Source: Planococcus halocryophilus
GTDB taxonomy: Bacteria; Bacillota; Bacilli; Bacillales_A; Planococcaceae
Reading direction: 5' to 3'
Assembly (NCBI RefSeq): GCF_001687585.2
Contig: NZ_CP016537.2
Coordinates: 96,001-160,000, forward strand
Length of the DNA stretch: 64,000 nucleotides
Position 1 is the first letter of the stretch, and each line of letters starts with the position of its first letter. The notes under the pieces were generated by a model. That model was given only the letters and a program-made list of their open reading frames with translations. It was not told the origin of the DNA and ran no database searches. Positions 12,905 through 21,393 of this stretch are shown here, one piece after another. Position numbers and translations under genes: made by a program.

Positions 12905-13143
12905 AAAACGTTGACGAGAAGAAGTACATGTAGCAAGTTCTTTAGAGAAGATCCTCACCGGCTGAAAAGGATCTGTGCCGCTGCTACATGGAAATGCCTC
13001 TCCGAGTGCTGAGTCGAAATAAGTAGACCAGACGTTTCGCCTGCGTTATAGGCTTTCGAGAGAAAAGGACGTTTTGTTCTTTTAATCAGAGTGGAACCGC
13101 GCAATTATGCGTCTCTGTCATTTACATGACAGGGGCGCTTTTT
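12905..13143 (+). ncRNA. T-box leader, tRNA-Cys specific, with terminator
   Basis: Fills the 312-base gltX-cysE gap. Stem I pairs GAGA (12916-12919) with TCTC and ATGTAGCA with TGCTACAT. Its specifier loop has AGTA on one side (12923-12926) and the Cys codon TGC on the other (12995-12997). The T-box sequence AGAGTGGAACCGCGC lies at 13088-13102; its TGGA (13092-13095) would pair with a UCCA 3' end, as expected for U73 of tRNA-Cys. The terminator has GCGTCTCTGTCAT (13109-13121), loop TTAC, ATGACAGGGGCGC (13126-13138) and a T run. Uncharged tRNA-Cys should prevent termination. Confidence 0.95.
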
Positions 13144-13171
13144 ATTTTGGAGCAGAAAGGAAGCGAGAAGA

Positions 13172-13834
13172 ATGTTTAAGTTATTAAAAGACGATGTTGA
13201 TGTTATTTTCGAACAAGACCCAGCAGCGCGTAATTATTGGGAAGTTATTCTCACGTATTCCGGTCTTCATGCCATTTGGTCGCACCGGCTGGCACATTTT
13301 TTCTTTAAGAATAAATTATTCTTTATTGCTCGTGTTATCTCACAGATTAGTCGTTTTTTTACAGGAATCGAAATTCATCCAGGTGCTGTAATTGGCAGTC
13401 GTTTCTTTATTGACCACGGCATGGGTGTTGTTATTGGAGAAACATGTGAAATCGGCGATAATGTGACGCTATACCAAGGAGTGACATTAGGTGGTACGGG
13501 GAAAGAACGAGGCAAACGTCATCCGACATTAGAAGACAATGTATTGGTTGCGACTGGAGCTAAAGTTTTAGGGTCTATCGTCATCGGTGCCAATTCCAAA
13601 GTCGGAGCGGGCTCGGTTGTTCTAAAAAATGTCCCAGTGAATTCTACAGTAGTGGGAATTCCAGGGAAAGTGGTTATACAAAATGGCGTGAAAGTAAAGC
13701 AAGACTTAAATCACCAAAATATGCCCGATCCTGTCATGGACAAATGTGATGGCATGGAAGCGAAAATTGCTCAATTGCAGCATGAAATAGAACAGTTAAA
13801 AACATCAACACAGAGAGAAGGGCAAGGTTTATGA
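13172..13834 (+). CDS. cysE: Serine O-acetyltransferase
   Basis: Makes O-acetylserine from serine and acetyl-CoA, the first committed step of cysteine synthesis. The 220-residue protein has an N-terminal helical part, a left-handed beta-helix of hexapeptide repeats from about residue 65 ([18 protein letters not shown] with the catalytic Asp-His pair), the [13 protein letters not shown] loop, and a C-terminal coiled tail ending in Gln- and Glu-rich helices. AAAGGAAG precedes the ATG. It lies downstream of the Cys T-box and overlaps cysS by 4 bases, so synthesis and charging of cysteine respond together to uncharged tRNA-Cys. Confidence 0.96.
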   Translation: MFKLLKDDVDVIFEQDPAARNYWEVILTYSGLHAIWSHRLAHFFFKNKLFFIARVISQISRFFTGIEIHPGAVIGSRFFIDHGMGVVIGETCEIGDNVTLYQGVTLGGTGKERGKRHPTLEDNVLVATGAKVLGSIVIGANSKVGAGSVVLKNVPVNSTVVGIPGKVVIQNGVKVKQDLNHQNMPDPVMDKCDGMEAKIAQLQHEIEQLKTSTQREGQGL

Positions 13835-15234
13835 GTATTCAAATTTTTAATTCGTTGTCACGACAAAAAGAGGAGTTTATTCCTTTAGAAGAAGGCAAAG
13901 TAAAAATGTATGTCTGCGGCCCGACTGTGTACAATTACATTCATATTGGCAATGCCCGTCCGGTTATCGTTTATGATACGGTGCGTCGCCATTTGCAATA
14001 CCGCGGCTACGATGTGAAATATGTATCGAACTTTACAGACGTTGACGACAAATTGATTAAAGCGGCCAATGAACTTGGTCAAGAAGTGCCTGAAATTGCA
14101 GAGCGTTTTATCGCTGCTTATTTCGAAAATACAAAAGCACTTGGCTGCGCAGAAGCGGACGTCCATCCATTAGTAACCGATCATATGGCGCAAATTATTG
14201 AATTTATCGTGGCATTGATTGAAAAAGGCTATGCATATGAGTCGCAAGGCGATGTGTATTACAGAACGCGTAAATTTGAAGGCTACGGCAAATTGTCTCA
14301 TCAATCTGTAGACGAATTAAAAGTGGGCGCACGAGTTGAAACAGGCGATAAAAAAGAAGATGAGCTAGACTTTGTTTTATGGAAAGCTGCCAAACCGAAA
14401 GAAATTTCATGGGATAGCCCATGGGGCAAAGGACGTCCAGGCTGGCACATTGAATGCTCGGTGATGGCACGTGAGCATTTAGGTGATACGATTGATATTC
14501 ACGCAGGCGGACAAGACTTAACGTTCCCGCATCACGAAAATGAAATTGCCCAATCCGAAGCGTTCACAGGAAAACCATTTGCGCATTATTGGATGCATAA
14601 CGGGTATATTAATATTGATAACGAGAAAATGTCGAAGTCATTAAATAACTTTGTGTTGGTGAATGACATATTAAAAGAACTAGACCCACAAGTGCTGCGC
14701 TTCTTCATGCTATCGGTTCATTATCGTCACCCAATTAATTACTCACAGCAGTTGGTGGAAGATGCAGTGGCTGGGCTTGAGCGTTTACGTACAGCTTATG
14801 CAAACTTGAAACACCGTTTGAGTGCGTCTGCTGATTTGGGCGATCATTCGGATACTTGGGTTCATAAAATTGAAGAGATTAAAACAGCATTTATTGAAAC
14901 AATGGATGATGATTTTAATACAGCAAATGCGATTTCAAGTTTATTCGATCTGTCTCGTTTGTCGAATACGTATTTACTCGAAAAACAAACGGCGACAGCG
15001 GTTTTAGAAACATTTATTGCCGTATTTGACGAATTAGCAAGTATTTTAGGATTGCCATTTAACCAACAAGAAGAATTATTGGATGAAGAAGTTGAAGCTT
15101 TGATGGCAGAGCGCATTGAAGCACGGAAAAATCGTGACTTTGCTCGTGCTGATGAAATCCGTGATTTATTTAAAGAACAAAACATAATTTTAGAAGATAC
15201 AGCGCAAGGGACACGCTGGAAGCGAGGGCAATAA
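13831..15234 (+). CDS. cysS: Cysteinyl-tRNA synthetase
   Basis: Class I synthetase charging tRNA-Cys. The 467-residue protein (466 in B. subtilis) has the zinc-binding Cys in [18 protein letters not shown] together with the HIGH signature, the second zinc-site part in [11 protein letters not shown] and HHENE, and the KMSKS loop [11 protein letters not shown] near residue 268. The C-terminal DALR helical domain is complete. The ATG overlaps the cysE stop by 4 bases. Regulated through the Cys T-box upstream of cysE. Confidence 0.97.
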   Translation: MSIQIFNSLSRQKEEFIPLEEGKVKMYVCGPTVYNYIHIGNARPVIVYDTVRRHLQYRGYDVKYVSNFTDVDDKLIKAANELGQEVPEIAERFIAAYFENTKALGCAEADVHPLVTDHMAQIIEFIVALIEKGYAYESQGDVYYRTRKFEGYGKLSHQSVDELKVGARVETGDKKEDELDFVLWKAAKPKEISWDSPWGKGRPGWHIECSVMAREHLGDTIDIHAGGQDLTFPHHENEIAQSEAFTGKPFAHYWMHNGYINIDNEKMSKSLNNFVLVNDILKELDPQVLRFFMLSVHYRHPINYSQQLVEDAVAGLERLRTAYANLKHRLSASADLGDHSDTWVHKIEEIKTAFIETMDDDFNTANAISSLFDLSRLSNTYLLEKQTATAVLETFIAVFDELASILGLPFNQQEELLDEEVEALMAERIEARKNRDFARADEIRDLFKEQNIILEDTAQGTRWKRGQ

Positions 15235-15235
15235 A

Positions 15236-15655
15236 TTGAATGTTTTACGAAAAAATGATGTAGATCAATTAAATGCATTGGCTCTTGCTTATATGGGAGA
15301 TGCGGTTTACGAGCAAGCAGTACGTGAGCATTTATTGCGTTCGGGTCGTTCGAAACCGAATATTTTGCATCGCCAATCGACTACTTTTGTTTCGGCTAAA
15401 GCGCAAGCAGTGGTATTGAAACGACTTACTGAAGAAGAATTTTTAACAGAAGCCGAACTGGCAGTCATGAGACGTGGGCGTAATGCCAAGTCGGGATCGG
15501 TTCCAAAAAATACCGATGTGCAAACCTATAATTTCAGTACCGCCTTCGAAGCGGTACTGGGATGGTTGTATTTAAAAGAAGAGCAAGCGCGTGTGGACGA
15601 AATCATTTCCTATGCGATTGAAATTATTGAAGAGCTGGGAGGCGTATTAAAATGA
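15236..15655 (+). CDS. mrnC: Mini-ribonuclease III
   Basis: Dimeric RNase III-like enzyme without a dsRNA-binding domain, which matures the ends of 23S rRNA in B. subtilis. The 139-residue protein has the RNase III core with [16 protein letters not shown] near residue 19, including the catalytic Asp, and an AVLGWLYL segment near residue 105. The start is a TTG at 15236 behind GAGGG (15224), one base after the cysS stop; no ATG gives the conserved N terminus. It overlaps rlmB by 4 bases, and both gene products act on 23S rRNA. Confidence 0.94.
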   Translation: MNVLRKNDVDQLNALALAYMGDAVYEQAVREHLLRSGRSKPNILHRQSTTFVSAKAQAVVLKRLTEEEFLTEAELAVMRRGRNAKSGSVPKNTDVQTYNFSTAFEAVLGWLYLKEEQARVDEIISYAIEIIEELGGVLK

Positions 15656-16407
15656 CGGAAGAAGAGTTGGCACCAGAGATTATTGGCGGCAAAAACCCAG
15701 TACTCGAAGCATTAAGAGCAGACCGTGATATTAATAAAATCTGGATTGCTGAAGGCGTTCAGAAAAAAGGCATTACCGAATTATTGCAATTAGCTAAAGA
15801 CAAGGGTGTTATTGTTCAATCTGTTCCGAAGAAAAAAATTGATGGCTTAACAGATACCAATCACCAAGGTATCGCGGCAGCAGTAGCTGCTTATAACTAC
15901 GCAAGCTTGGATGATTTGTTTGCTGCAGCAACGGCGAAAAACGAAGATCCATTTTTCTTGATCTTAGATGAGTTAGAAGATCCGCATAATTTAGGTTCTA
16001 TTATGAGAACTGCTGATGCAATTGGCGTTCACGGATTGATTATTCCAAAGCGTCGTGCAGTTGGTTTAACGGGTGTTGTGGCAAAAGCTTCAACGGGTGC
16101 GATTGAGCATGTGCCAGTTGTGCGCATTAATAATTTGTCACAAACTGTAGATGAATTGAAAAAGCGTGGTGTGTGGATTGCGGGTACCGACGCAAAAGAA
16201 TCGGTAGATTACCGAAGAATGGACGCATCTTTGCCACTAGCGGTTATTATTGGCAGCGAAGGCAAAGGCATGAGTCGGATTTTACGTGAGAAATGTGATT
16301 TCTTGTATCAATTGCCGATGGTTGGACATGTGACGTCGCTCAATGCTTCAGTAGCAGCGAGCTTATTGATGTACGAAGTCTATAGAAAGCGCAATCCATT
16401 AGGTTGA
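15652..16407 (+). CDS. rlmB: 23S rRNA (guanosine-2'-O-)-methyltransferase RlmB, TrmH family
   Basis: SPOUT-fold 2'-O-methyltransferase; RlmB in E. coli modifies G2251 of 23S rRNA. The 251-residue protein has an N-terminal substrate-binding domain (about 1-85), then the three SPOUT motifs: [18 protein letters not shown] (motif 1), [11 protein letters not shown] (motif 2) and the knot loop [18 protein letters not shown] (motif 3). Exact target base is inferred from the family. The start overlaps mrnC by 4 bases. Confidence 0.92.
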   Translation: MTEEELAPEIIGGKNPVLEALRADRDINKIWIAEGVQKKGITELLQLAKDKGVIVQSVPKKKIDGLTDTNHQGIAAAVAAYNYASLDDLFAAATAKNEDPFFLILDELEDPHNLGSIMRTADAIGVHGLIIPKRRAVGLTGVVAKASTGAIEHVPVVRINNLSQTVDELKKRGVWIAGTDAKESVDYRRMDASLPLAVIIGSEGKGMSRILREKCDFLYQLPMVGHVTSLNASVAASLLMYEVYRKRNPLG

Positions 16408-16411
16408 CGCG

Positions 16412-16921
16412 ATGAATATTCTGCTAGTTGATGGATACAACATCATTGGAGACTGGGTAGAACTGCAAGAATTAAAAAAAGATAAATTGGCAAATGCTAG
16501 AGATCGCTTGATTGAGCGGATGGCTGAATACCGGAGCTACAAAGGGTGGCGGGTTATTATTGTTTTTGACGCTCATCTTGTTCCGGGAATTGAAGCCAAA
16601 AACCTGCATCACGATGTGGAAGTCATTTACACAAAAGAAAGCGAAACGGCGGATGAACGGATTGAAAAACTGGTGGCCAGTTTACATACGCGCCGCGACC
16701 AGATTTATGTGGCGACTTCGGATTTAACCGAGCAATGGGTCATTTTCGGCAAAGGAGCGTTGCGAATTTCAGCGCGCGAACTGGAAATTGAAATGGATGA
16801 AATCCAGGAGAATATCACTAAAAAAGTAAAAGAAATCCAAGAGCAGCGCGGGATTTCTAAAATACCACTGTCTGGAGAAGTAGCGGAAATTTTCGAAAAA
16901 TGGCGAAGAGGCTTAAAATGA
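16412..16921 (+). CDS. rae1: Ribosome-associated NYN/PIN endoribonuclease Rae1 (YacP)
   Basis: Homologue of B. subtilis YacP/Rae1, which enters the ribosomal A site and cleaves certain mRNAs during translation. The 169-residue protein begins with the NYN-domain strand ILLVDGYNIIGDW, whose Asp is the conserved catalytic position, followed by IVFDAHLVPG and VATSDLTEQW with further acidic residues. Four bases separate it from rlmB. The ribosome site is weak. Confidence 0.9.
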   Translation: MNILLVDGYNIIGDWVELQELKKDKLANARDRLIERMAEYRSYKGWRVIIVFDAHLVPGIEAKNLHHDVEVIYTKESETADERIEKLVASLHTRRDQIYVATSDLTEQWVIFGKGALRISARELEIEMDEIQENITKKVKEIQEQRGISKIPLSGEVAEIFEKWRRGLK

Positions 16922-16925
16922 ACGG

Positions 16926-16955
16926 TTGACGCTCATTTTTTCCTTCATGTATACT
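16926..16955 (+). promoter_or_regulatory. Promoter of sigH
   Basis: TTGACG (16926-16931), 18-base spacer, TATACT (16950-16955), about 37 bases before the sigH start. In B. subtilis sigH has its own vegetative promoter here that AbrB represses; no AbrB site can be judged by eye. Confidence 0.75.
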
Positions 16956-16992
16956 GAGGATATCGAGGCTCACGCAATCGGAGGGATCACCC

Positions 16993-17643
16993 GTGGAAAA
17001 TCATGAGCAAGTTCAGCTTCAACGATTCACCGACATGACAGATGAAGAACTTGTCAGTTTAGTCCACAGTGGAAACACGGAGGCATTGGATTTTTTGATA
17101 ACGAAGTTCCGGCCGTTTGTTCGAATGAAAGCCCGGTCGTATTTTCTGATTGGCGCTGATAAAGAAGATATTATTCAAGAAGGCATGATTGGTTTATACA
17201 AAGCGATTCGGGATTTTAAGAGCGATAAATTATCTTCATTCCGTGCGTTCGCAGAATTATGCATTATCCGGCAAATCATTACCGCTATTAAAACGGCAAC
17301 ACGCCAAAAGCATATTCCACTGAATTCATATATTTCCTTGGACAAGCCGATTTATGATGAAGAGTCTGACCGTACGTTAATGGATGTGTTAACTGGAAAT
17401 GGCGTAGACGATCCGGAAGATTTGATTATTCATAATGAAGAGTTTCAGTATATGGAAGAGAAAATGGGCGAAGTACTCAGCGAATTAGAACGAGAAGTGC
17501 TGGCGCTTTATCTTGATGGTCAATCCTATCAAGAAATCTCAGAAAAGCTTGAGCGTCATGTGAAATCGATTGATAATGCCTTACAGCGAGTCAAGCGAAA
17601 ACTAGAACGCCACTTGCAGATTAATGAGATGCCCAGCTCTTGA
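16993..17643 (+). CDS. sigH: RNA polymerase sigma factor SigH (Spo0H)
   Basis: Sigma-70 family factor for transition-phase genes, and for competence and sporulation entry in Bacillus. The 216-residue protein shows region 2 (ADKEDIIQEGMIGLYKAIRDF near residue 55, then a FRAFAELCIIRQIITAIK stretch) and a region 4 helix-turn-helix (YLDGQSYQEISEKLERHVKSI near residue 175). The start is GTG 16993 behind CGGAGGG (16979). Presence of sigH does not prove sporulation; Planococcus-type genera keep it without making spores. Confidence 0.95.
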   Translation: MENHEQVQLQRFTDMTDEELVSLVHSGNTEALDFLITKFRPFVRMKARSYFLIGADKEDIIQEGMIGLYKAIRDFKSDKLSSFRAFAELCIIRQIITAIKTATRQKHIPLNSYISLDKPIYDEESDRTLMDVLTGNGVDDPEDLIIHNEEFQYMEEKMGEVLSELEREVLALYLDGQSYQEISEKLERHVKSIDNALQRVKRKLERHLQINEMPSS

Positions 17644-17650
17644 TGCGCGG

Positions 17651-17679
17651 TTGACATGTCTGTTTTAAGGTGATAACCT
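17651..17679 (+). promoter_or_regulatory. Candidate promoter of rpmG-secE-nusG
   Basis: TTGACA (17651-17656), 17-base spacer, TAACCT (17674-17679) with the extended -10 element TGA in front. A good -35 offsets the weak -10. It follows the sigH stop codon closely. Confidence 0.6.
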
Positions 17680-17712
17680 TGAAAAAGCTGTAAACTTGAA
17701 TAAGGTGATAAA

Positions 17713-17859
17713 ATGGCTAAAAAAATTGCATTAAGCTGCTCAACATGTGCATCTCGTAATTATACGGTTCCTGCGAAAGCAGAATCTAGCACACGTTTGG
17801 AACTCAAAAAATTCTGTGCTCATTGTAATGAGCATACCGTGCATAAACAAACGATATGA
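17713..17859 (+). CDS. rpmG: 50S ribosomal protein L33, zinc form
   Basis: Small protein near the E site of the large subunit. It codes for 48 residues beginning MAKKIALSCSTCASRNY, with two CxxC pairs (Cys9/Cys12 and Cys36/Cys39), the zinc-binding type. Start ATG 17713 follows AAGGTGAT. In B. subtilis the rpmG copy at this place (rpmGB) is frameshifted in the laboratory strain; here the frame is intact. First gene before secE and nusG. Confidence 0.94.
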   Translation: MAKKIALSCSTCASRNYTVPAKAESSTRLELKKFCAHCNEHTVHKQTI

Positions 17860-17918
17860 ATTTTAACTGAATGCCGGACGATATAGAGTGATTTTAAAAT
17901 TCGGAGGTTTTTTAAATA

Positions 17919-18104
17919 ATGGGTAACATTGGCAGTTTCTTTAAAAACGTCGTTTCGGAAATGCGGAAAGTTAGCTGGCCAAAACGAAAAGAACTTACAC
18001 GTTATACAATCGTTGTTCTTGCTACTTGTATTTTTATGGCTCTCTTTTTCACAGTAGTCGATGCAGGTATTTCTAAATTATTCCGTTGGTTCATAGCGCT
18101 ATAA
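17919..18104 (+). CDS. secE: Preprotein translocase subunit SecE
   Basis: Essential single-span subunit that clamps SecY in the SecYEG channel; SecY is encoded at 54834. The 61-residue protein has the amphipathic cytoplasmic helix NVVSEMRKVSWPKRKEL, with the family motif VSWP, then one hydrophobic span YTIVVLATCIFMALFFTVV. CGGAGG precedes the ATG at 17919. Minimal Gram-positive SecE size. Confidence 0.96.
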   Translation: MGNIGSFFKNVVSEMRKVSWPKRKELTRYTIVVLATCIFMALFFTVVDAGISKLFRWFIAL

Positions 18105-18132
18105 GATCGATAAGAATAATGCATAAAAAATA

Positions 18133-18161
18133 GCCCGTCATTCTATGAGAACGGGTTTTTT
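18133..18161 (+). terminator. Terminator or attenuator between secE and nusG
   Basis: CCCG (18134-18137) pairs with CGGG (18152-18155), inner stem TCAT/ATGA around TCT, small GAA bulge, then TTTTTT. The bulge makes it imperfect, so partial readthrough into nusG is likely; no clear promoter is visible between it and nusG. Confidence 0.65.
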
Positions 18162-18173
18162 CATTTGGTAAAA

Positions 18174-18207
18174 AAGGAGGGATGGACGTTTAGTCCGCAC
18201 GATTATG
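18174..18207 (+). promoter_or_regulatory. nusG ribosome binding site with hairpin spacer
   Basis: The strong Shine-Dalgarno sequence AAGGAGGG ends at 18181, 23 bases before the nusG ATG at 18205, far beyond the usual 5-9. Between them GGAC (18184-18187), loop GTTTA, GTCC (18193-18196) can form a hairpin that shortens the effective gap to about 10 bases. No in-frame ATG, GTG or TTG lies closer. Confidence 0.7.
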
Positions 18208-18738
18208 GAGAAAAATTGGTATGTAGTCCACACCTATTCGGGATATGAAAACAAAGTTAAAGCAAACTTGGAAAAGCGAGTGGAAACAATGGGGATGGAA
18301 GATCTGATCTTCCGTGTCATCATTCCTGAAGAACAAGAAACAGATTTTAAAGATGGCAAGAAACGTACAGTTATGCGCAAAACTTTCCCGGGATATGTCC
18401 TGGTTGAGTTGATCATGACAGACGAATCTTGGTATGTCGTTCGAAACACACCAGGTGTTACTGGATTTATCGGTTCGTCAGGTGGAGGAGCAAAACCAAC
18501 ACCGTTGTTAGATGAAGAAGTTGAATTCATCTTGAAACAAATGGGGATGACAGAACGCAAAGTAGATATCGATTTTGCCGTTGCGGATACAGTTGAAGTA
18601 ATGGAAGGACCGTTCGCTAACTTCCAAGGGAAAGTGGAAGAAATTGATGATACAAAAGGCAAAGTTAAAGTGTCGATTGACATCTTCGGACGCGAAACCA
18701 AAATGGAGCTGGATTTCGAACAAGTTCAAAAAGTATAA
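18205..18738 (+). CDS. nusG: Transcription elongation and pausing factor NusG
   Basis: Binds the RNA polymerase clamp; in Bacillus it stimulates sequence-specific pausing, and it links polymerase to the leading ribosome in other bacteria. The 177-residue protein (same as B. subtilis) has the NGN domain (MEKNWYVVHTYSGYENKV to about residue 115) and a C-terminal KOW domain (VEVMEGPFANFQGKVEEID near residue 130). The start matches the family exactly, although the ribosome binding site is unusually far upstream. Confidence 0.97.
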   Translation: MEKNWYVVHTYSGYENKVKANLEKRVETMGMEDLIFRVIIPEEQETDFKDGKKRTVMRKTFPGYVLVELIMTDESWYVVRNTPGVTGFIGSSGGGAKPTPLLDEEVEFILKQMGMTERKVDIDFAVADTVEVMEGPFANFQGKVEEIDDTKGKVKVSIDIFGRETKMELDFEQVQKV

Positions 18739-18745
18739 AAGCCAC

Positions 18746-18774
18746 TTGCTATTCTAAATTATTAATGGTATTAT
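18746..18774 (+). promoter_or_regulatory. Promoter of rplK-rplA
   Basis: TTGCTA (18746-18751), 17-base spacer, TATTAT (18769-18774) preceded by the extended -10 element TGG. It gives a leader of about 120 bases that includes the L1-like site at 18852. Confidence 0.72.
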
Positions 18775-18851
18775 TTCATAGGTCAGACTGTCATAGGACA
18801 CTCTGTACAATTTAGCTAATTCTATCAACATCGTTGACAGACAGATATTGA

Positions 18852-18876
18852 GTGGGAGGGGAAACCCTATTACCAC
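18852..18876 (+). promoter_or_regulatory. Putative L1-binding site in the rplK leader
   Basis: GTGG (18852-18855) pairs with CCAC, then a GAG/TATTA internal loop, then GGG/CCC. The 5' strand GTGGGAGG and the TACCAC strand resemble the L1 arm of 23S rRNA, which reads GGTAGGAGCC and GATACTACCC in this window. Ribosomal protein L1 is known to repress its own operon by binding such mimics. Close to the rplK ribosome site AAGGAGGTG. Confidence 0.75.
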
Positions 18877-18902
18877 ATCACGGACTTAAGGAGGTGTGTT
18901 TC

Positions 18903-19328
18903 GTGGCTAAAAAAGTTGTTAAAGTTGTAAAATTGCAGATCCCTGCAGCAAAAGCTAACCCAGCGCCACCAGTTGGACCAGCATTGGGCCAAGCAGGTGT
19001 GAACATCATGGGCTTTTGTAAAGAGTTTAACGCGCGTACGGCAGATCAAGCAGGACTGATCATTCCAGTTGAGATTTCAGTATTTGAAGATCGTTCATTT
19101 ACATTCATTACGAAAACTCCACCCGCAGCTGTTCTATTAAAAGTAGCAGCCGGTATTGAATCAGGTTCAGGCGAACCGAACCGCAATAAAGTAGCGACTG
19201 TGAAACGCGACAAAGTTCGCGAAATCGCAGAAACTAAAATGCCCGACCTAAACGCTGCTTCAGTTGAAGCTGCAATGTTGATGGTTGAAGGTACTGCTCG
19301 CAGTATGGGCATCGTAATCGAAGACTAA
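18903..19328 (+). CDS. rplK: 50S ribosomal protein L11
   Basis: Binds the GTPase-associated centre of 23S rRNA with L10 and L12 and is needed for factor-dependent GTP hydrolysis and for RelA sensing. The 141-residue product has the family proline-rich hinge [20 protein letters not shown] near residue 10 and the C-terminal RNA-binding domain (GTARSMGI). The GTG at 18903 follows AAGGAGGTG and gives [13 protein letters not shown]; a longer in-frame reading from 18852 runs through the regulatory leader and is rejected. Confidence 0.97.
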   Translation: MAKKVVKVVKLQIPAAKANPAPPVGPALGQAGVNIMGFCKEFNARTADQAGLIIPVEISVFEDRSFTFITKTPPAAVLLKVAAGIESGSGEPNRNKVATVKRDKVREIAETKMPDLNAASVEAAMLMVEGTARSMGIVIED

Positions 19329-19388
19329 TTCGAGTAGTTGTTTTTGGATGGGTTGCGCAGTTCGTCACGAGCCGCGCAGCCTTTAATC

Positions 19389-19414
19389 GTGGGAGGTTTA
19401 AACCGTTAGACCAC
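19389..19414 (+). promoter_or_regulatory. Second putative L1-binding site, in the rplK-rplA gap
   Basis: GTGG (19389-19392) pairs with CCAC (19411-19414), followed inward by GAG and a GGT/ACC stem. The 5' strand GTGGGAGG is identical to that of the site before rplK. It lies 20 bases before rplA. A separate G+C-rich hairpin (GGTTGCGC/GCGCAGCC, about 19351-19380) stands just upstream. Confidence 0.65.
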
Positions 19415-19433
19415 AACAAGGAGGACGTTTAAA

Positions 19434-20132
19434 ATGGCTAAAACAGGAAAAAAATTGCAAGACGCAGCAAAATTGGTTGACCGTTCTAAACTATACGAAG
19501 CGAAAGAAGCTATCGAACTTGCTAAAAAAGCAAGCACTGTAAACTTCGACGCTACAGTAGAAGTGGCTTTCCGTCTAGGAATTGACACGCGTAAGAACGA
19601 CCAGCAAATCCGTGGAGCAGTAGTACTTCCAAACGGAACTGGTAAAACTCAAAGCGTTTTAGTTTTCGCTAAAGGCGAAAAACTTAAAGAAGCTGAAGCA
19701 GCTGGCGCAGATTTCGTAGGCGACGCTGAATATATCCAAAAAATCCAACAAGGATGGTTTGACTTCGACGTGATCGTTGCAACTCCTGATATGATGGGTG
19801 AAGTTGGTAAACTTGGACGCGTTTTAGGACCAAAAGGCTTAATGCCAAACCCTAAAACAGGTACAGTTACATTTGATGTAACTAAAGCTGTTCAAGAAAT
19901 CAAAGCTGGTAAAGTGGAATACCGTGCAGACAAAACGGGTATTATCCATGCGCCAATCGGGAAAGTTTCTTTTGATGACAGCAAACTTGCTGAAAACTTA
20001 GAAGCGATCTATGACGTAGTATTAAAAGCGAAGCCATCTTCTGCTAAAGGTACTTACATCAAATCATTAAACGTTACTACTACAATGGGACCTGCTGTTA
20101 AAGTAGATCCAACTAAAGTAGTTGCAAAATAA
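19434..20132 (+). CDS. rplA: 50S ribosomal protein L1
   Basis: Forms the mobile L1 stalk that helps deacylated tRNA leave the E site, and is the known translational repressor of its operon. The 232-residue protein (same as B. subtilis) has the two-domain pattern with the conserved [11 protein letters not shown] motif near residue 140 and GPAVKVDP at the end. AAGGAGG precedes ATG 19434. The L1-like RNA sites before rplK and before this gene predict feedback control. Confidence 0.97.
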   Translation: MAKTGKKLQDAAKLVDRSKLYEAKEAIELAKKASTVNFDATVEVAFRLGIDTRKNDQQIRGAVVLPNGTGKTQSVLVFAKGEKLKEAEAAGADFVGDAEYIQKIQQGWFDFDVIVATPDMMGEVGKLGRVLGPKGLMPNPKTGTVTFDVTKAVQEIKAGKVEYRADKTGIIHAPIGKVSFDDSKLAENLEAIYDVVLKAKPSSAKGTYIKSLNVTTTMGPAVKVDPTKVVAK

Positions 20133-20136
20133 AATA

Positions 20137-20165
20137 TTGACATCGCATTTTTGCTCTGCTATACT
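20137..20165 (+). promoter_or_regulatory. Promoter of rplJ-rplL
   Basis: TTGACA (20137-20142), exactly 17 bases, TATACT (20160-20165). One of the best promoters in the window; transcription would start at the L10 leader. Confidence 0.9.
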
Positions 20166-20171
20166 AGCGGA

Positions 20172-20316
20172 GTTGTGAAATACCCATTTGTACCGCAGAC
20201 AGTAGGGGCGCTAGTCGCTTAATTTATCCCTGCCGAGGACATGATGAATTCAGTAAACATCTTTTTGATGCTGATTTTATGCCTCTGTGTCTGTAATGGA
20301 CCAGAGGCTTTTCTTA
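20172..20316 (+). ncRNA. L10 leader RNA with terminator
   Basis: The region holds the conserved leader segments ACCGCAGACAGTAGGGGCGC and CCCTGCCGAGGA typical of Bacillales L10 leaders (Rfam L10_leader type), to which the L10-L12 complex binds. It ends in a terminator: GCCTCTG (20281-20287) pairs with CAGAGGC (20302-20308), followed by TTTTCTT. Excess L10-L12 should favour termination. A reading frame through it that joins rplJ (from 20241) is judged spurious. Confidence 0.9.
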
Positions 20317-20354
20317 TGGACGGTATAAATGAGAAATCTATAGGAGGTGCCAAA

Positions 20355-20855
20355 ATGAGCAAAGCAGTTGAAACGAAAAAAGTTGTCGTGCAAACAATCG
20401 CTGATAAATTCAATGCTGCAGCGTCAGTTGTAGTTGTTGATTACCGTGGATTGAACGTTGCACAATTAACAGAACTTCGTAAACAGCTTCGTGAAGCAGG
20501 CGTTGAGTTTAAAGTTTACAAAAACTCAATGACTCGTCGTGCGACTGAAATGCACGGACTTGAAGCAATCAACGAACACTTTACAGGACCAAACGCAATT
20601 GCATTTTCTAACGAAGATGTAGTAGCACCAGCAAGAATCATCAATAACTTCGCTAAAGCGAATGAAGCGCTTGAAATTAAAGCGGGCGTTATTGAAGGTG
20701 TAGTCGCATCTGCTGAAGATATGAAAGCATTGGCAGAACTTCCATCACGCGAAGGCTTGCTATCTATGCTACTCAGCGTACTACAAGCTCCAATACGCAA
20801 CTTTGCAGCTACAACAAAAGCAGTTGCAGATCAAAAAGAAGAACAAGGCGCTTAA
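20355..20855 (+). CDS. rplJ: 50S ribosomal protein L10
   Basis: Base of the L12 stalk; binds 23S rRNA and several L12 dimers through its C-terminal helix. The 166-residue product (same as B. subtilis) begins MSKAVETKK and shows [16 protein letters not shown] near residue 30 and the typical C-terminal helix. ATG 20355 is preceded by AGGAGGTG. Regulated by the L10 leader upstream. rplL follows after 55 bases. Confidence 0.97.
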   Translation: MSKAVETKKVVVQTIADKFNAAASVVVVDYRGLNVAQLTELRKQLREAGVEFKVYKNSMTRRATEMHGLEAINEHFTGPNAIAFSNEDVVAPARIINNFAKANEALEIKAGVIEGVVASAEDMKALAELPSREGLLSMLLSVLQAPIRNFAATTKAVADQKEEQGA

Positions 20856-20910
20856 TAAGTTAGCCGGCTAAGCACGACAAAAAATTACCTATCAATAGGA
20901 GGAAACTATA

Positions 20911-21270
20911 ATGACACAAGAACAAATCTTAGAATCAATCAAAGAAATGACAGTTCTTCAACTTAACGACCTAGTAAAAGCAATCGAAGAAGAGTTCGGC
21001 GTAACTGCTGCTGCTCCTGTTGCTGCAGCTGCTGCTGGCGGTGCTGCTGAAGAAGAACAAACTGAATTTGACGTTGTCCTTACTTCTGCAGGCGATTCAA
21101 AAATCAAAGTAATCAAAGCAGTACGCGAAGTAACTGGTCTTGGTCTTAAAGAAGCGAAAGCACTTGTAGACGAAGCTCCTAAAGCAATCAAAGAAGGCGT
21201 TTCTAAAGAAGACGCTGAAGAAATCAAAGGCAAACTTGAAGAAGTTGGCGCGTCAGTAGAAGTTAAGTAA
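20911..21270 (+). CDS. rplL: 50S ribosomal protein L7/L12
   Basis: Flexible stalk protein that recruits EF-Tu, EF-G and other translational GTPases. The 119-residue acidic protein has an N-terminal dimerisation domain, an Ala-rich hinge (residues 31-47), and the C-terminal domain with [20 protein letters not shown] and [22 protein letters not shown] precedes the ATG. The gene favours a small codon set, consistent with very high expression. A terminator follows at 21297. Confidence 0.98.
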   Translation: MTQEQILESIKEMTVLQLNDLVKAIEEEFGVTAAAPVAAAAAGGAAEEEQTEFDVVLTSAGDSKIKVIKAVREVTGLGLKEAKALVDEAPKAIKEGVSKEDAEEIKGKLEEVGASVEVK

Positions 21271-21296
21271 TTTCATGACTTTATAAAAAAGGAGGA

Positions 21297-21334
21297 AAGT
21301 TCGTCAGTGTATACCGGCGGGCTTTTCTTTTTTT
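21297..21334 (+). terminator. Terminator after rplL
   Basis: AAGTTCGTC (21297-21305) pairs with GGCGGGCTT (21316-21324) using several G-T pairs, followed by TTCTTTTTTTT. The wobble-rich stem may terminate incompletely. Confidence 0.75.
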
Positions 21335-21393
21335 TAATTTATTTAGAAGATGAACAACTGTCTATAATAAGGTGAATGCAAGGAGGACTCTAT

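Noticed and set aside
18182..18193. Three-codon upstream frame (ATG GAC GTT TAG) before nusG
   Set aside because: Its ATG begins directly after the Shine-Dalgarno bases, too close for initiation.
20241..20354. 38-codon extension of rplJ
   Set aside because: It lies in the L10 leader and terminator; MSKAVETKK at 20355 has AGGAGGTG and matches the usual 166 residues.
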